In this document: piece after piece, positions 52,945-63,270 of the stretch
Layout of the letters: each line of letters starts with the position of its first letter
Numbering within the stretch: position 1 is the first letter of the stretch
Origin: Sphingobacterium phlebotomi
Lineage (GTDB): Bacteria > Bacteroidota > Bacteroidia > Sphingobacteriales > Sphingobacteriaceae
Length of the DNA: 64,000 nt
Direction: 5' to 3'
Assembly (NCBI RefSeq): GCF_008180195.1
Contig: NZ_VTAV01000001.1
Location: 124,001 to 188,000, forward strand
Position numbers and translations under genes: made by a program
Notes under the pieces: model-generated
The model's input: the letters and a program-made list of their open reading frames with translations, nothing else
Database searches by the model: none
What the model was told of the DNA's origin: nothing

Positions 52945-55026
52945 ATGAAAAAAATCACGATAATATTATCTGCCGTCGGACTAATGTCTATCCTCGGAGG
53001 TTGTGCTAAATACCTCGATTCGGAATACCTATTTGACGAACGGATGACGACGGAGACAGCATTTGCCGATAGGGATCATGTAGATAGATGGTTGGCGCGG
53101 ACTTACTACTTTCTTGGGACAAATGTGATGCAAGATGTCACGAGTAAAAAAACAGTACGTTTCAATTTTGCGGACGATATGTATTACGGCGATATGAGCG
53201 ATGAATATGCGCGCTGGAAAAAAGGGCAGTACAACGAAACGGGTTTGGGAGGCGAAAATCAGATTATCTGGGAAAGAGCCTACCAAGGTATACGTCAGGC
53301 CTCTATTTTTTTAAACAATATCGATATCAATACGGAGATTTCAGATGTTGAAAAAGCGGATATGAAAGGACAAGTACGTTTCTTGAGAGCATACTTCTAT
53401 TGGGCCCTGCTTCGCACCTTCGGGCCAGTGCCCATTGTACCCGACGAAGGTATAGATTATACAGAGAGCTATGACGATATTGCACAACCGCGCAATAGTT
53501 ACGAGGAATGTACGGCTTATTTGGCCAATGAACTAGCAGAAGCAGCAAAAACACTACCGATGAGTCGGAGTATACAGCAGATCACCCGTCCTACGCGCGG
53601 GGCCGCCCTGTCCCTTCGCGCCAGAGTACTGTTATTTGCCGCGAGTCCGTTGTATAATGGCAAAGCGCCAGCCGATGTTGCTGCAGCATTAGTCGATAAA
53701 CAAGGAAACCCCTTACTCCCGACGACATACGATGAATCTAAGTGGGCGAAAGCAGCGGCAGCAGCTAAAGATGTAATGGATTTAGGTCGCTACCAGCTGT
53801 ACGTGGCTTATCGGAAAGAAACGGGCGATATTATGTATCCGGCGACGGTTACACCTCCTTATGATCCCAATTTTTCAGACCATAACTGGCCTTTAGGTTG
53901 GCGAGATATCGACCCATTTGAATCCTATCGTGCACTGTTCAATGGTCAGGTTCCTAGTTTCCAAAATCCGGAGTTGATTTTTACACGTGGTCAAAACCAG
54001 GGTGGTGAGAATATCCGTGTCATGGTATTGCATCAATTGCCGCGAGGAAACGCTAATGGATACAATTCGCACGGGATGACTCAGAAACAAGCTGACGCAT
54101 ATTACATGAACGATGGAAATGATATACCCGGTATGAACGATATGTACGCTGGTCGGCCGGGATATGCTGGGCGTTATAACACGCTACCCCGCGCATCCGG
54201 GGTGGTGACGCCAGAAGAAGTGAGTGACTACCCGGAACTTGGCATTCAGGCCGAGAAAGTCCACAAACAATATGCAAGACGCGAACCACGATTTTATGCT
54301 TCCGTTGCCTATAATGGTTCGACATGGAATTTGGACAACGAGATCAATTATCCAGAACTAAAGAATCCACAGATATTCTATTATTTTGACGAAGTAAACG
54401 GTTATAGGCCCGGTGTCACGTATTGGTTACGGACTGGTATTGGCATTAAAAAATTTGTCCATCCGAACGATACGAGAATGATTTCAACCAATACGGGTTA
54501 CGATGTCAGTAATATTGAACAAAAGGCAGACCCGGCCATTCGCTACGCAGAAGTGCTCTTAATCTATGCTGAAGCATTGAACGAGCTAAATGGAAGTCAT
54601 AGCGTTTCTTCTTATGATGGTAGTAAAACACACACCATATTTAGGGATATAGCTGAAATGAAACAAGGCGTCCAACCCATACGAATTCGTGCGGGATTGC
54701 CAGATTACGATGACGAGATTTACAGCGATGCGGACAGATTCCGGATCAGCCTGAAACGCGAACGACAGATCGAACTGTTTGCAGAAGGCCATCGCTATTT
54801 CGATCTGCGTCGATGGATGGATGCGCCCACAGAAGAGGCGGCACCAATCTATGGTTGTAACACTTGGATTTCAAGTAACAGGCCTGACTTTTTTCATACG
54901 CCTGTTGCAGTCCCTTCTCTACCCTCTATTTTTACATTGAAGATGTGGTTTTGGCCGATCCATTGGGATGAACTGAGAAGAAATAAGGAATTAACACAAA
55001 ATCCGGGTTGGACAAATCCTGAATAA
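52945..55026 (+). CDS. SusD/RagB-family glycan-binding lipoprotein (second pair)
   Basis: A 693-residue SusD-like lipoprotein with lipobox ILGGCAKYLD. The helical N-terminal half shows GQVRFLRAYFYWALLRTFGPVPIV, a hallmark of the family. The C-terminal half has IRYAEVLLIYAEALNEL and LKRERQIELFAEGHRYFDLRRW. It pairs with the SusC immediately upstream to form a lidded transporter at the cell surface. It is followed 17 bases later by the DUF1735-type lipoprotein. Ligand identity cannot be read from sequence. Confidence 0.94.
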   Translation: MKKITIILSAVGLMSILGGCAKYLDSEYLFDERMTTETAFADRDHVDRWLARTYYFLGTNVMQDVTSKKTVRFNFADDMYYGDMSDEYARWKKGQYNETGLGGENQIIWERAYQGIRQASIFLNNIDINTEISDVEKADMKGQVRFLRAYFYWALLRTFGPVPIVPDEGIDYTESYDDIAQPRNSYEECTAYLANELAEAAKTLPMSRSIQQITRPTRGAALSLRARVLLFAASPLYNGKAPADVAAALVDKQGNPLLPTTYDESKWAKAAAAAKDVMDLGRYQLYVAYRKETGDIMYPATVTPPYDPNFSDHNWPLGWRDIDPFESYRALFNGQVPSFQNPELIFTRGQNQGGENIRVMVLHQLPRGNANGYNSHGMTQKQADAYYMNDGNDIPGMNDMYAGRPGYAGRYNTLPRASGVVTPEEVSDYPELGIQAEKVHKQYARREPRFYASVAYNGSTWNLDNEINYPELKNPQIFYYFDEVNGYRPGVTYWLRTGIGIKKFVHPNDTRMISTNTGYDVSNIEQKADPAIRYAEVLLIYAEALNELNGSHSVSSYDGSKTHTIFRDIAEMKQGVQPIRIRAGLPDYDDEIYSDADRFRISLKRERQIELFAEGHRYFDLRRWMDAPTEEAAPIYGCNTWISSNRPDFFHTPVAVPSLPSIFTLKMWFWPIHWDELRRNKELTQNPGWTNPE

Positions 55027-55043
55027 CGAATATAATCTCTAAA

Positions 55044-56054
55044 ATGATGAAGAAGATATATAGCCTATTTTTAGCAATGATTGCCTTGATGTGTTGTTTT
55101 TCATGTAACAATGAGTGGGAAGATGAACAGTATGAGCATCTGGTATCTTTCAAAGCGGTACCCAATACAGAAGGGGTGAGCTGGACGTATGTACGCTATA
55201 AAGCAGATGGAAAAGTCAAATTTGATCTTCCTGTACTTGTTAGTGGTTCGACGCCGAATACGTTAGATCGTACTGTACGTTTGGGATTGGATTCGGATAC
55301 ACTATCCTATTTGAACCGAGAGCAATTTGGGGAACGGGAGGGACTTTATTACCGGCAATTGGAGGATAAATATTTTAGTATGCCGGAAACGATTACTGTG
55401 CCTGCAGGCGAAAGCCAAGTGACTATCCCTATCGAGTTTTCATTGGCAGGCATAGACGAAGCAGATAAATGGGTGCTTCCGTTGCAGATATTAGACGATC
55501 CTGCGGGTAGTTATCAGGTTAATCCACATAAGCATTATAAAAGAGCGATGTTGCGTATAGCGCCGTTCAATGATTATTCTGGTATCTATAACGGTAATTT
55601 GTATAAAATGATACTGGAAAAAGATACGACGAATTCTTTGACCTTCGACACATATCGGTCTTATGTGGTAGACGAGGAAACGATCTTTTTTTATGCCGCA
55701 ACTAGGGATGTCGACTATCTTGACCGTAAAAATTATAAGGTTTTCGTACGGTTTACAGACGAGCCAATAGACCTTTTAAATGTTAAGAAAAAGCTGGAGA
55801 TTTGGAGCGATAATACCGAAAATAACAATTTTAAGATGGAAGGTGATCAACCGTATTATACTATCGACGAAGAGTGGGATCCTGTAAAACCTTATCTAAA
55901 GCATATATACATTACCCTCTCTTTTGCATACTCCATTGAGGATTATAGTTCCGTACCAGGGCTGCGATTGAAATATGAAACGGAGGGAACGCTATCGATG
56001 CAGCGTGATTTGAATACGTTAATACCGGATGAGGATCAGCAGATTCAATGGTAA
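55044..56054 (+). CDS. DUF1735-type surface lipoprotein of the second SusCD operon
   Basis: A 336-residue lipoprotein with lipobox CCFSC. The N-terminal half (about 25-170) fits DUF1735, a beta-sandwich family of SusCD loci, with VRYKADGKVKFDLPVLVSG and PETITVPAGESQVTIPIEF. The C-terminal half (RIAPFNDYSGIYNGNLY onward) matches the kind of second domain named DUF4361 or DUF4973. It probably binds glycan at the cell surface in the manner of SusE. It ends 19 bases before the GH43-like gene. Confidence 0.8.
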   Translation: MMKKIYSLFLAMIALMCCFSCNNEWEDEQYEHLVSFKAVPNTEGVSWTYVRYKADGKVKFDLPVLVSGSTPNTLDRTVRLGLDSDTLSYLNREQFGEREGLYYRQLEDKYFSMPETITVPAGESQVTIPIEFSLAGIDEADKWVLPLQILDDPAGSYQVNPHKHYKRAMLRIAPFNDYSGIYNGNLYKMILEKDTTNSLTFDTYRSYVVDEETIFFYAATRDVDYLDRKNYKVFVRFTDEPIDLLNVKKKLEIWSDNTENNNFKMEGDQPYYTIDEEWDPVKPYLKHIYITLSFAYSIEDYSSVPGLRLKYETEGTLSMQRDLNTLIPDEDQQIQW

Positions 56055-56073
56055 TTTTATATTTAAAAACACA

Positions 56074-57378
56074 ATGAAAATGTATAAATTAAACTTCATG
56101 ATAAGCAACTGTTGTATATTAGCACTTGCACTGTTTTGGTCATGCAAAAGCAGTAGTAACGTAGCCCCCATAGAAAACCAAAAAGATGATGACCCAGCGA
56201 CCGTTGTCGTAGCAGCAATATCCGATTTGGTTGCGGAAGAAACAAGCAAGAAAAACGAACTGATACTCAGTTGGATTAATCCGCCGGGCACGGTGTCGGT
56301 AGTCCTTTCTTACACGGAAGAGGGAACCGATGTAGAGCATATTGTCACACCTCATATACGGGTAGATGGTGCAAGTAGAAGTTCGTATGTATTAAAATTG
56401 CCGCGATATGCTGCCTATAAAATTACCGCAGTAGCGATGGATAATTATGGAAGAAAATCGGAAGCAAGCACGATAACAGCCACGCCCTCCGAGGAAGATT
56501 CCTATGAGATCATCGAAAATAAATTGCCGATTGCCGATCCTTATGTTTTATATCATGGTGGTAAATACTATGCCTACGGTACACGCGTGAACGGCTTTGA
56601 AGTCTATACCTCTGAAGATCTGAAACATTGGAAACGTGGTGAACATTTGGCATTATCTCCAGAGAATTCCTGGGGCGATAGGTGGTTTTGGGCGCCAGAG
56701 GTATATTATGTGGAATCCAAAAACAGGTTCTATATGTTCTATTCGGTAGATGAGCATATCTGCGTAGCTACATCGAATAGACCTGAAGGGCCATTTATAC
56801 AACAGGAAAAAAAGCCTGTCGTAAGTGAAAAAGCAATCGATACGCATTTTTATATCGATGAAGATGGTAAACCCTATCTTTACTATGTACGTTTTACGGG
56901 AGGTAACGTAATTTGGGTAGCGGAAATGAATGATGATTTAAGGAGCATAAAGCCGGAGACGTTGACGGAATGTATCCGTGCACAAGACCCTTGGGAAAGA
57001 AAGCAAGGAACGATTGCGGAAGGACCATCTGTGTTGAAACGCGGTGATACATACTACTTGATGTACTCGGCTAACCATTTCGAGAGTAAAGATTACGCTG
57101 TCGGGTATGCCACAGCTACATCGCCGAGAGGACCTTGGAAGAAGTATGAAGGTAATCCTATTTTGCGCAGAGATATGCCTACGGCTTCTGGGCTGGTTGG
57201 AACAGGACATGGTGCACCTTTCGTTATGTCTGATGGTGGATTTAAATATATCTATCATGCACACGCCAATGAGAACAGTGTCGGGCCACGTACGTCTTAT
57301 ATCAACGATATGGAATTCTCAGCTGATGGTGTCATTCGTATTTTCGGTCAGGCTATCCATCCGGTAGTGGTGAAATAA
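56074..57378 (+). CDS. GH43-family five-bladed propeller hydrolase, lipoprotein
   Basis: A 434-residue lipoprotein from the ATG at 56074. An in-frame start at 56029 would overlap the upstream gene and lacks a leading signal. The lipobox is in LFWSCKSS (Cys24). Residues about 45-138 form an immunoglobulin/fibronectin-like domain of DUF4959 type. The C-terminal domain has the GH43 triad: Asp155 (PIADPYV), Asp256 (AIDTHFYID) and Glu316 (IAEGPSV). The middle aspartate is the pKa modulator and the glutamate the general acid. GH43 enzymes act on alpha-L-arabinofuranosides, beta-xylosides or galactans. The subfamily was not determined. It is the last gene of the operon, before a strong terminator. 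Confidence 0.9.
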   Translation: MKMYKLNFMISNCCILALALFWSCKSSSNVAPIENQKDDDPATVVVAAISDLVAEETSKKNELILSWINPPGTVSVVLSYTEEGTDVEHIVTPHIRVDGASRSSYVLKLPRYAAYKITAVAMDNYGRKSEASTITATPSEEDSYEIIENKLPIADPYVLYHGGKYYAYGTRVNGFEVYTSEDLKHWKRGEHLALSPENSWGDRWFWAPEVYYVESKNRFYMFYSVDEHICVATSNRPEGPFIQQEKKPVVSEKAIDTHFYIDEDGKPYLYYVRFTGGNVIWVAEMNDDLRSIKPETLTECIRAQDPWERKQGTIAEGPSVLKRGDTYYLMYSANHFESKDYAVGYATATSPRGPWKKYEGNPILRRDMPTASGLVGTGHGAPFVMSDGGFKYIYHAHANENSVGPRTSYINDMEFSADGVIRIFGQAIHPVVVK

Positions 57379-57389
57379 TTTCTTAAAAC

Positions 57390-57427
57390 AACAGCGTCCG
57401 GTGCTTAATATTGCCGGACGCTGTTTT
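57390..57427. terminator. Bidirectional terminator between the GH43-like gene and the TlpA-like gene
   Basis: AACAGCGTCCGG (57390-57401) pairs perfectly with CCGGACGCTGTT (57414-57425) around a 12-base loop. T residues follow on the plus strand, and an imperfect T-rich tract on the minus strand. It serves two convergent operons. Confidence 0.9.
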
Positions 57428-57433
57428 TAACCT

Positions 57434-58180
57434 TTACAAAATTTGCTCAAGGATTTCCTCCAATTCATCTCCTCGAATATTTTTGGCCACTATCTTTCCG
57501 GAAGGATCCAAAAGGAAGTTTTGCGGAATGGCCTGTACATAGTATAGATCGGCTGCGGTATTCTGACGTGTTTTAACGTCTCCAACTTGTTTCCATATTA
57601 GACCATCCTCTTGGATAGCCTTTTCCCATGCGGCCTTTTCGACATCAAGTGTGATGCCCAAAATAGTGAAATTTTGCTGCTTGAAACGATCAAAAGCACG
57701 AACCAGTACCGGATTTTCCGCACGGCAAGGCTTACACCAGCTTGCCCAAAAATCGATCAACACATATTGCCCCTTGAAATCACTTAGTTTGACCTCTTTC
57801 TCATCGACATCATATTGCACAAATTCAGGAGCTTGTGCGCCGATTGCAATGCTTTTGAGCTGGTTGACGACCTGACCTGTTTTCATACCTTTGGGAGAAT
57901 TTTTTACTTCTTCGGATAACAGTTGGTAGAGCGGTTCAATGATATGAGCATCTTGGGGGATGGGTAATAATAAGTGATCCATGGCATCGAGGCTAACAAA
58001 GGAGTCAGGATGTTTCTTTACAAAACCGGTGACAGCCTGAGCAATGAATTCATTATATTTCATATCGCTCTCTAAAGGACGGGATAACAGCTCTTTTAAT
58101 TCAGCCTTGAGATCTTCTTGTGCGTTGATGTTCGCTATGTATGTACAACAGGCCACGAATAGTAATAGTAATCTTTTCAT
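57434..58180 (-). CDS. TlpA-like thiol-disulfide oxidoreductase
   Basis: A 248-residue exported protein with a signal peptide ending in INAQ. Residues about 110-248 form a thioredoxin/AhpC-TSA domain with the redox pair in WASWCKPCRAENP. VQAIPQNFLLDPSG carries the cis-proline region. The N-terminal part (about 25-110) is helical and not recognised. It should act in the periplasm on disulfides. Such genes commonly end FecR-SusC-SusD operons in Bacteroidota, though their contribution is unclear. It lies 26 bases after the SusD gene and is the last gene of this operon, closed by the bidirectional hairpin. Confidence 0.9.
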   Translation of the reverse strand: MKRLLLLFVACCTYIANINAQEDLKAELKELLSRPLESDMKYNEFIAQAVTGFVKKHPDSFVSLDAMDHLLLPIPQDAHIIEPLYQLLSEEVKNSPKGMKTGQVVNQLKSIAIGAQAPEFVQYDVDEKEVKLSDFKGQYVLIDFWASWCKPCRAENPVLVRAFDRFKQQNFTILGITLDVEKAAWEKAIQEDGLIWKQVGDVKTRQNTAADLYYVQAIPQNFLLDPSGKIVAKNIRGDELEEILEQIL

Positions 58181-58206
58181 TTTTTTTCTTATGATGTTAT
58201 CAATTT

Positions 58207-59745
58207 TTAATAGGGTCTATTATCTTCCGGAATTTCCCAATGCGGGTTGAACCGTAATATAGGATTCACGATATGAACACGAAAATGTGCAGAAGACACT
58301 TCCCCATGATATCTATTTGTCCCAATGATATGCTCTACTGTTTTTAGACTCCAGGGTTTCCCCGTATCGAGCGAATAGCGCTTAATATCCAGAAATCTTT
58401 TCAAATGACCGATAGGTAGTTCCCTGCGTCGTTCCTCCAATACCAGTAGAACAGTCTCATCTTGCGTAGCAGGTACGCCCAATGAAGGTGTTCCGGTTTT
58501 GAATCTAAACCGTCGCAAGGTATTCAGATCGGCAACAGCTTCGCTTAGCCGATTGGTCCGCGCGTAAGCCTCTGCTCGCATTAAGAGAACCTCGGGATAC
58601 GTAAAGCCAGAGGTCATTTGGAATTTTGGAGTGCCCGTTGTTCCAGCAGTAGCCCCTCTATAATACTGTATACGCATACCATCATCATACACTATTCCTC
58701 CAGAAGTTGTTTTATAACCCGGTGCTTCCAAAAAGAAATATTTAAATCGTAAATCATTTTCTTTGTCGAAGAGATCGATAAAAGATTCCGATGGGTAGGA
58801 GTCATTGGCTAAACCGGCACGTTGGTCCGTCGCTCTAAAAAATAGGATTTCTCTACTTCTGGGCAAATTGATCGAATTGTCCGGACTGGTAATAGTGCTA
58901 CTTACCGGATTTTGTGGATCGGCGAGAGACAGCTCGTTGAAATCATAAACAACTTGATCTACGCCGTTCTGTATTGAACGTTGCCAAGCCCTATCGGCGT
59001 AATACAAAACACTGTCATATTGCTGTGTAAACAAGTGATAATACGCCAGCATAGCTTCTGTCGCTGTTTTGTTAGGCCTGGATGGATAACTTGTCGTTTC
59101 TGGGGCACCATCAAGCGCGATATGTAAGTCCGTCCATACTTTTTGAAAAACTTCTTCCTGCGTGGATATCATTGGAATCGGCTTACTCACGTCGCTATCG
59201 ACTACATAGGGTAAGGTTTTTTCGTTATTTTCTTGGTTAGGCCGGTAAACAGGTCCATAGACCAATGCTCCCTGAAAATAGGACCAAGCTCGACCTGCGT
59301 ATGCTTGGGACATTACGGCTTTTGCATCGGCAGACTGGGCGACCTCATCTCCAAGCCCTTCAATACCATCGATCACGTTATTAAAGAATTTTGCCGAGCG
59401 GTACATTCCCCAGTCCCAGAAGTAATCGGATGTATTCGGGTTACCGTAAGGTTGGCGAAAAGTAAAAGCATAGTAATTGTTGAGATTTGGCGATCGGTTC
59501 TTCAAATAAGCAATTTCAGCTAACGATTCCGAATAGCTGAGATTGTCTGTCAAATGACCGAGGTAACAAACACTATTATTGCTCAGAAAGGGGTAGCGGA
59601 CGATATCGATGTTGTCCAACAGATGGTCAAAATCGGCTATTTGGGTTGGGATAAGTTTACCTTTTGGTTTGACGTCCAAATAATGCTGACAGCTTGTCGT
59701 CACGACCAATAACGTAAATAGCATGTTATATAAGTTTCTTTTCAT
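58207..59745 (-). CDS. SusD/RagB-family lipoprotein (third pair)
   Basis: A 512-residue SusD-like lipoprotein with lipobox TTSCQHYLDVKPKG. The family core is seen in MSQAYAGRAWSYFQGALVYGPVYR and TYPEVLLMRAEAYARTNRLSEAVADLNTLRR, with EERRRELPIGHLKRFLDIKRY near the end. It pairs with the SusC upstream by 11 bases. It is shorter than the two other SusD proteins in the window. The ligand could be a glycan, a peptide or another nutrient, since no hydrolase is associated. Confidence 0.92.
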   Translation of the reverse strand: MKRNLYNMLFTLLVVTTSCQHYLDVKPKGKLIPTQIADFDHLLDNIDIVRYPFLSNNSVCYLGHLTDNLSYSESLAEIAYLKNRSPNLNNYYAFTFRQPYGNPNTSDYFWDWGMYRSAKFFNNVIDGIEGLGDEVAQSADAKAVMSQAYAGRAWSYFQGALVYGPVYRPNQENNEKTLPYVVDSDVSKPIPMISTQEEVFQKVWTDLHIALDGAPETTSYPSRPNKTATEAMLAYYHLFTQQYDSVLYYADRAWQRSIQNGVDQVVYDFNELSLADPQNPVSSTITSPDNSINLPRSREILFFRATDQRAGLANDSYPSESFIDLFDKENDLRFKYFFLEAPGYKTTSGGIVYDDGMRIQYYRGATAGTTGTPKFQMTSGFTYPEVLLMRAEAYARTNRLSEAVADLNTLRRFRFKTGTPSLGVPATQDETVLLVLEERRRELPIGHLKRFLDIKRYSLDTGKPWSLKTVEHIIGTNRYHGEVSSAHFRVHIVNPILRFNPHWEIPEDNRPY

Positions 59746-59756
59746 TGCTCTATCTT

Positions 59757-62700
59757 CTAAAATCCAATATTTAAACTGAGGTAAAATTCAGGTCTTGGGC
59801 GGAAAGGTGTGAAACCTAACTCCGCCTGTGTACTGGCCGGATTGATCAGTTCGATGGCTTCGGGATCGATTCCCTGCGAATTTTTTGCAATCATGAAAAC
59901 ATTGCGCGCCTGGAACATCAATGTTGCCCTTGATATTTTAAGTTTGTTCAGTGCGTTCGGTTTGAAATGATAAGCTAGCGATGCGTCGCGCATCTTTAAA
60001 AAGTTCCCGCTCTCTACGAAGATGTCCGAATACGGGAAATAAAAGAAGTCAAAAGAGAAAGGTGACAATACCGGATATACCGTATGCTCTTCGTCGCCGG
60101 GCTCCCGCCACCGTTTGCTGACATCTTTATGCTGTATCTTGCTGCCATCGTAGGTCGGTCGGCGCAAGACATTCCCCGTTCTGGCGACCAACATAAACGC
60201 TAATTCAAAATCGCTGTAGCGAAAAGAATTTGTCAGTGAATACGTAAAAGGAGCGCGCAACGTCCCGCTATACACCAAATCGTCGACCTGTATATTTGCC
60301 CCATTTTGCTTCTCGCCGTCCTGATCGAAAAAAAGCGCATTTCCGGCATTGTCCAGTCCTGCATTCCGGTAACTAAATAATGCATTAGCAGGATAGTCTA
60401 CACGATTGACTGAAGTCATTAGGCTGCTGGCGTATTGATAATTTACATTATACTCCACGACTTTATTCCTGTTGTAGGAAAACGTTCCGAATGCGTTCCA
60501 CTGAAACACTTCCCCTTTGATGAGCTGGGCGTCTATGGAGACTTCCAGACCATCGTTGTTTATCTGTCCGACATTTCTCGTCAAATTGGTGTAGCCCAAG
60601 GTCGGATCCACCAAATCCGGCGCCAGTAAATCTTTACTGATTCTCGAATAGTAGTCTACGCTCATGTTTACTCTATTTGTCAGCAGCGAGAAATCAACGC
60701 CTACATTGCTGGTGACCGTCTTTTCCCAGCGCAAAGCATTGTTTGGAGGAGAGGAAATGTTATACGAGATATTTCCGGTAAGGTTATTGTAAGTGCCGGG
60801 AGCAATGACCAGGAAAGGACCTGAATCCAGCGAGATGTTTCCATTGATGCCGTGTGATGCACGTATATATAATTTGCTGAACAGGTTTGTATTAAAAAAC
60901 TTTTCGTTAGAAAGCTTGTATGTTCCACCGACGGACCACAACGGTCTGTACCGATAGTCTGGATTGGTACCGAAGAAATTGGTTTGATCCAACCTGATGC
61001 TTCCACTGAACAAAAAGCGATTATCATATTCGTAAGATCCATTTGCATAAGCAGAAACAAAACGGTTATCACGATATTGATAAGCACCAAAGCCCGCGGT
61101 AGTAGGTCCACCGTACATATCCGCATTATACACCCCGGCATTATAATCCGCGTAATTAAACGGGCTGAATGTTCCTGAAAGGTCATCGTAACCAAACCTC
61201 GTTGGGGCAATACTGTTGTCTACAACATCTCTGCTTATTTCGCCTCCCAATAAAGCGATAATTTGATGTGCAGCAACACGTTTATTGTAATTTAGCTGGC
61301 CACGTAATACATAGTTTTCGCTGGACAGCCGACTTTCATCAAGTCGATCACCATAAGGGATATAATGTACGCCTTGTTTGGAAATAGATGTATTATCATT
61401 GTATATCGAGCGCATCGTAAAGGAATTGCGGTCGGATAAGCTTCGGCTCAATATATTCCCTCTAGACCAAAGGCCACCGATCTGCGCATTGATGTCATCG
61501 TTTACCTTCACGCGAAAGGTTCCACCTATCCGCATCTGAAAATTATTACTGCGATTCATTTCCAGCGGTAGATCTTCCAGTAAATTTAAATGCATGGGTT
61601 GCATTCCTGTAATCCCGGCATAACGTGCTACCCGTTTAGGGTTGACCGCATATTGGTTTATCGACGTACCGCTGATCGGATCTACAAGCAAGTCATAGGG
61701 TTGGAAAGTTGTATTCGAATGGTACTCCAATATACTGGTAGGCGTCCGTAGCGGTGCCGACGACCGACTATAGTTTATATTTGACAACAGCTGCAGGGAT
61801 AGGAATCGGTTTAATTTCCAATCATTCTTCAAATCAAAAATAAGTCTGTTGTCGTTGCTGCCAACGGTTTGGCCTTGTGTTTCCACGTATCGTAATCCAG
61901 CAGAAGTTATATTGTTTTCCTGCCCTCCTGAAAGTTGTATATGATGCTGATGTCGCCATTGGTCACGGAAAAGATGCTCTTCGATCTGACCTAACCCATC
62001 GTGCTGCCTGAGCTTGTTCAGTTCCTCGTTTACGAATGCTTCGGTTACTAGGTCTTGGCTTTCAGCAACCTTCAAGTAATTGACATAGGACAGGTATCTG
62101 TAGTTGTTATAGCCATTGAGATACGTGTTTGGTGATTGCCTGTATAGATCTAATTCTGCATCGATGTAATCCGAAGAGGAGCTCCTGTTGAGGTATTTCA
62201 GCAGTGGTTTTAGTTCCACACTCACCGTAGGTTTATACTCGAATCGAAACGCCCCATCTTTCGCTTGTTTTGTCGTGACCACAATAACCCCGTTGGACGA
62301 TCTCGCCCCATAGATCGATGCGGCAACGGCATCTTTTAAAACCGTGATATGTTCAATATTATCGATATTCAAGGATTCCAGACCACCTGATATGGGATAG
62401 CCGTCCACCACGATTAATGGTGATTTTTCAGAATTGAACGTCGATGTTCCGCGAACCTCTATGTTCCCTTCCCGTGTTACCACCAATCCACTGGCCATAC
62501 CTTCTATGGCCGTTAAAACATCGGGTTGTAACTTGTTTTTCAGTTTCTCCGCATCAATGATCGCATAGGAACCTGTCGTCCTTTCCCGAGGAATGCTTTG
62601 GTAACCTGTATTGATAACTTGTACTTCCTCCAGCTCGCTTGGTAGTAGTTTGAGGTTAATGGTCATCATTTCTTTGCTGACGACAACTTCCGTATGATCA

Positions 62701-63203
62701 TATGCGATGTGACTGATGCTTAGCTTTGCGTTATTTGCCACCTGAATAATAAGAAAATACCCTTGCGGATCGGTCACCGTCGTGATCGGACTTCCTTTGA
62801 CCCTGACCGTTGCTCCTTCGATAGGATTGCCATTGATATCCCTTACGTAGCCTTGTGCGGGTACTTGTGCTACAGGTTTTTCAGTGGGTCCGGCATGCGG
62901 TTTCGGGTATATATGTACCCTTTTCCCTTTTATCTCGTAGGTGTAAGGCTGATTGTCAAAAATTTGCTTCAATGCATCCTGTAAAGATCCGTTTTGTATG
63001 TGTACTGTGACGGGAAGGGCATGTTTTAGTGCATCCGTGTCGATAGAAAAACTGTAGCCCGTTTGTTTACGGAGTTTGGACAGTACCTCCTGTAAAGGTC
63101 TGTTCTTCTCATTAAGCGTTACTTGTCCGTTGTCCTGGTAAAAACTCTGGAACAGAAAGCTGACAATAACGAAAAGATAAGTCATTAGGTTTTTGTATTT
63201 CAT
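59757..63203 (-). CDS. SusC/RagA-family TonB-dependent transporter with STN domain (third pair)
   Basis: A 1148-residue SusC-type protein. It is the only one here with an N-terminal STN (secretin/TonB short N-terminus) domain, about residues 35-100, with LQEVLSKLRKQTGYSFSID and VHIYPKP. This domain contacts a FecR anti-sigma factor in trans-envelope signalling. A carboxypeptidase-regulatory-like domain (about 115-190, GYVRDINGNPIEGATV), a TonB-box region, a plug with VLKDAVAASIYGARSSNGVIVV, and the barrel follow, ending in FYLSLNIGF. Import is thus probably self-inducing through FecR and a sigma factor beyond the right edge. Substrate unknown. Confidence 0.95.
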   Translation of the reverse strand: MKYKNLMTYLFVIVSFLFQSFYQDNGQVTLNEKNRPLQEVLSKLRKQTGYSFSIDTDALKHALPVTVHIQNGSLQDALKQIFDNQPYTYEIKGKRVHIYPKPHAGPTEKPVAQVPAQGYVRDINGNPIEGATVRVKGSPITTVTDPQGYFLIIQVANNAKLSISHIAYDHTEVVVSKEMMTINLKLLPSELEEVQVINTGYQSIPRERTTGSYAIIDAEKLKNKLQPDVLTAIEGMASGLVVTREGNIEVRGTSTFNSEKSPLIVVDGYPISGGLESLNIDNIEHITVLKDAVAASIYGARSSNGVIVVTTKQAKDGAFRFEYKPTVSVELKPLLKYLNRSSSSDYIDAELDLYRQSPNTYLNGYNNYRYLSYVNYLKVAESQDLVTEAFVNEELNKLRQHDGLGQIEEHLFRDQWRHQHHIQLSGGQENNITSAGLRYVETQGQTVGSNDNRLIFDLKNDWKLNRFLSLQLLSNINYSRSSAPLRTPTSILEYHSNTTFQPYDLLVDPISGTSINQYAVNPKRVARYAGITGMQPMHLNLLEDLPLEMNRSNNFQMRIGGTFRVKVNDDINAQIGGLWSRGNILSRSLSDRNSFTMRSIYNDNTSISKQGVHYIPYGDRLDESRLSSENYVLRGQLNYNKRVAAHQIIALLGGEISRDVVDNSIAPTRFGYDDLSGTFSPFNYADYNAGVYNADMYGGPTTAGFGAYQYRDNRFVSAYANGSYEYDNRFLFSGSIRLDQTNFFGTNPDYRYRPLWSVGGTYKLSNEKFFNTNLFSKLYIRASHGINGNISLDSGPFLVIAPGTYNNLTGNISYNISSPPNNALRWEKTVTSNVGVDFSLLTNRVNMSVDYYSRISKDLLAPDLVDPTLGYTNLTRNVGQINNDGLEVSIDAQLIKGEVFQWNAFGTFSYNRNKVVEYNVNYQYASSLMTSVNRVDYPANALFSYRNAGLDNAGNALFFDQDGEKQNGANIQVDDLVYSGTLRAPFTYSLTNSFRYSDFELAFMLVARTGNVLRRPTYDGSKIQHKDVSKRWREPGDEEHTVYPVLSPFSFDFFYFPYSDIFVESGNFLKMRDASLAYHFKPNALNKLKISRATLMFQARNVFMIAKNSQGIDPEAIELINPASTQAELGFTPFRPRPEFYLSLNIGF

Positions 63204-63270
63204 TTTAATTCGTAATACGATTGTTAGTTAATGTTTTAATGTGTCAGTTCCATCTACTTTTTCAATGACG

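Noticed and set aside
60701-61210. A 169-codon open frame within the third susC gene, on the same strand in another frame
   Set aside because: The susC frame is continuous and carries barrel motifs through this stretch, so there is no frameshift and no separate gene.
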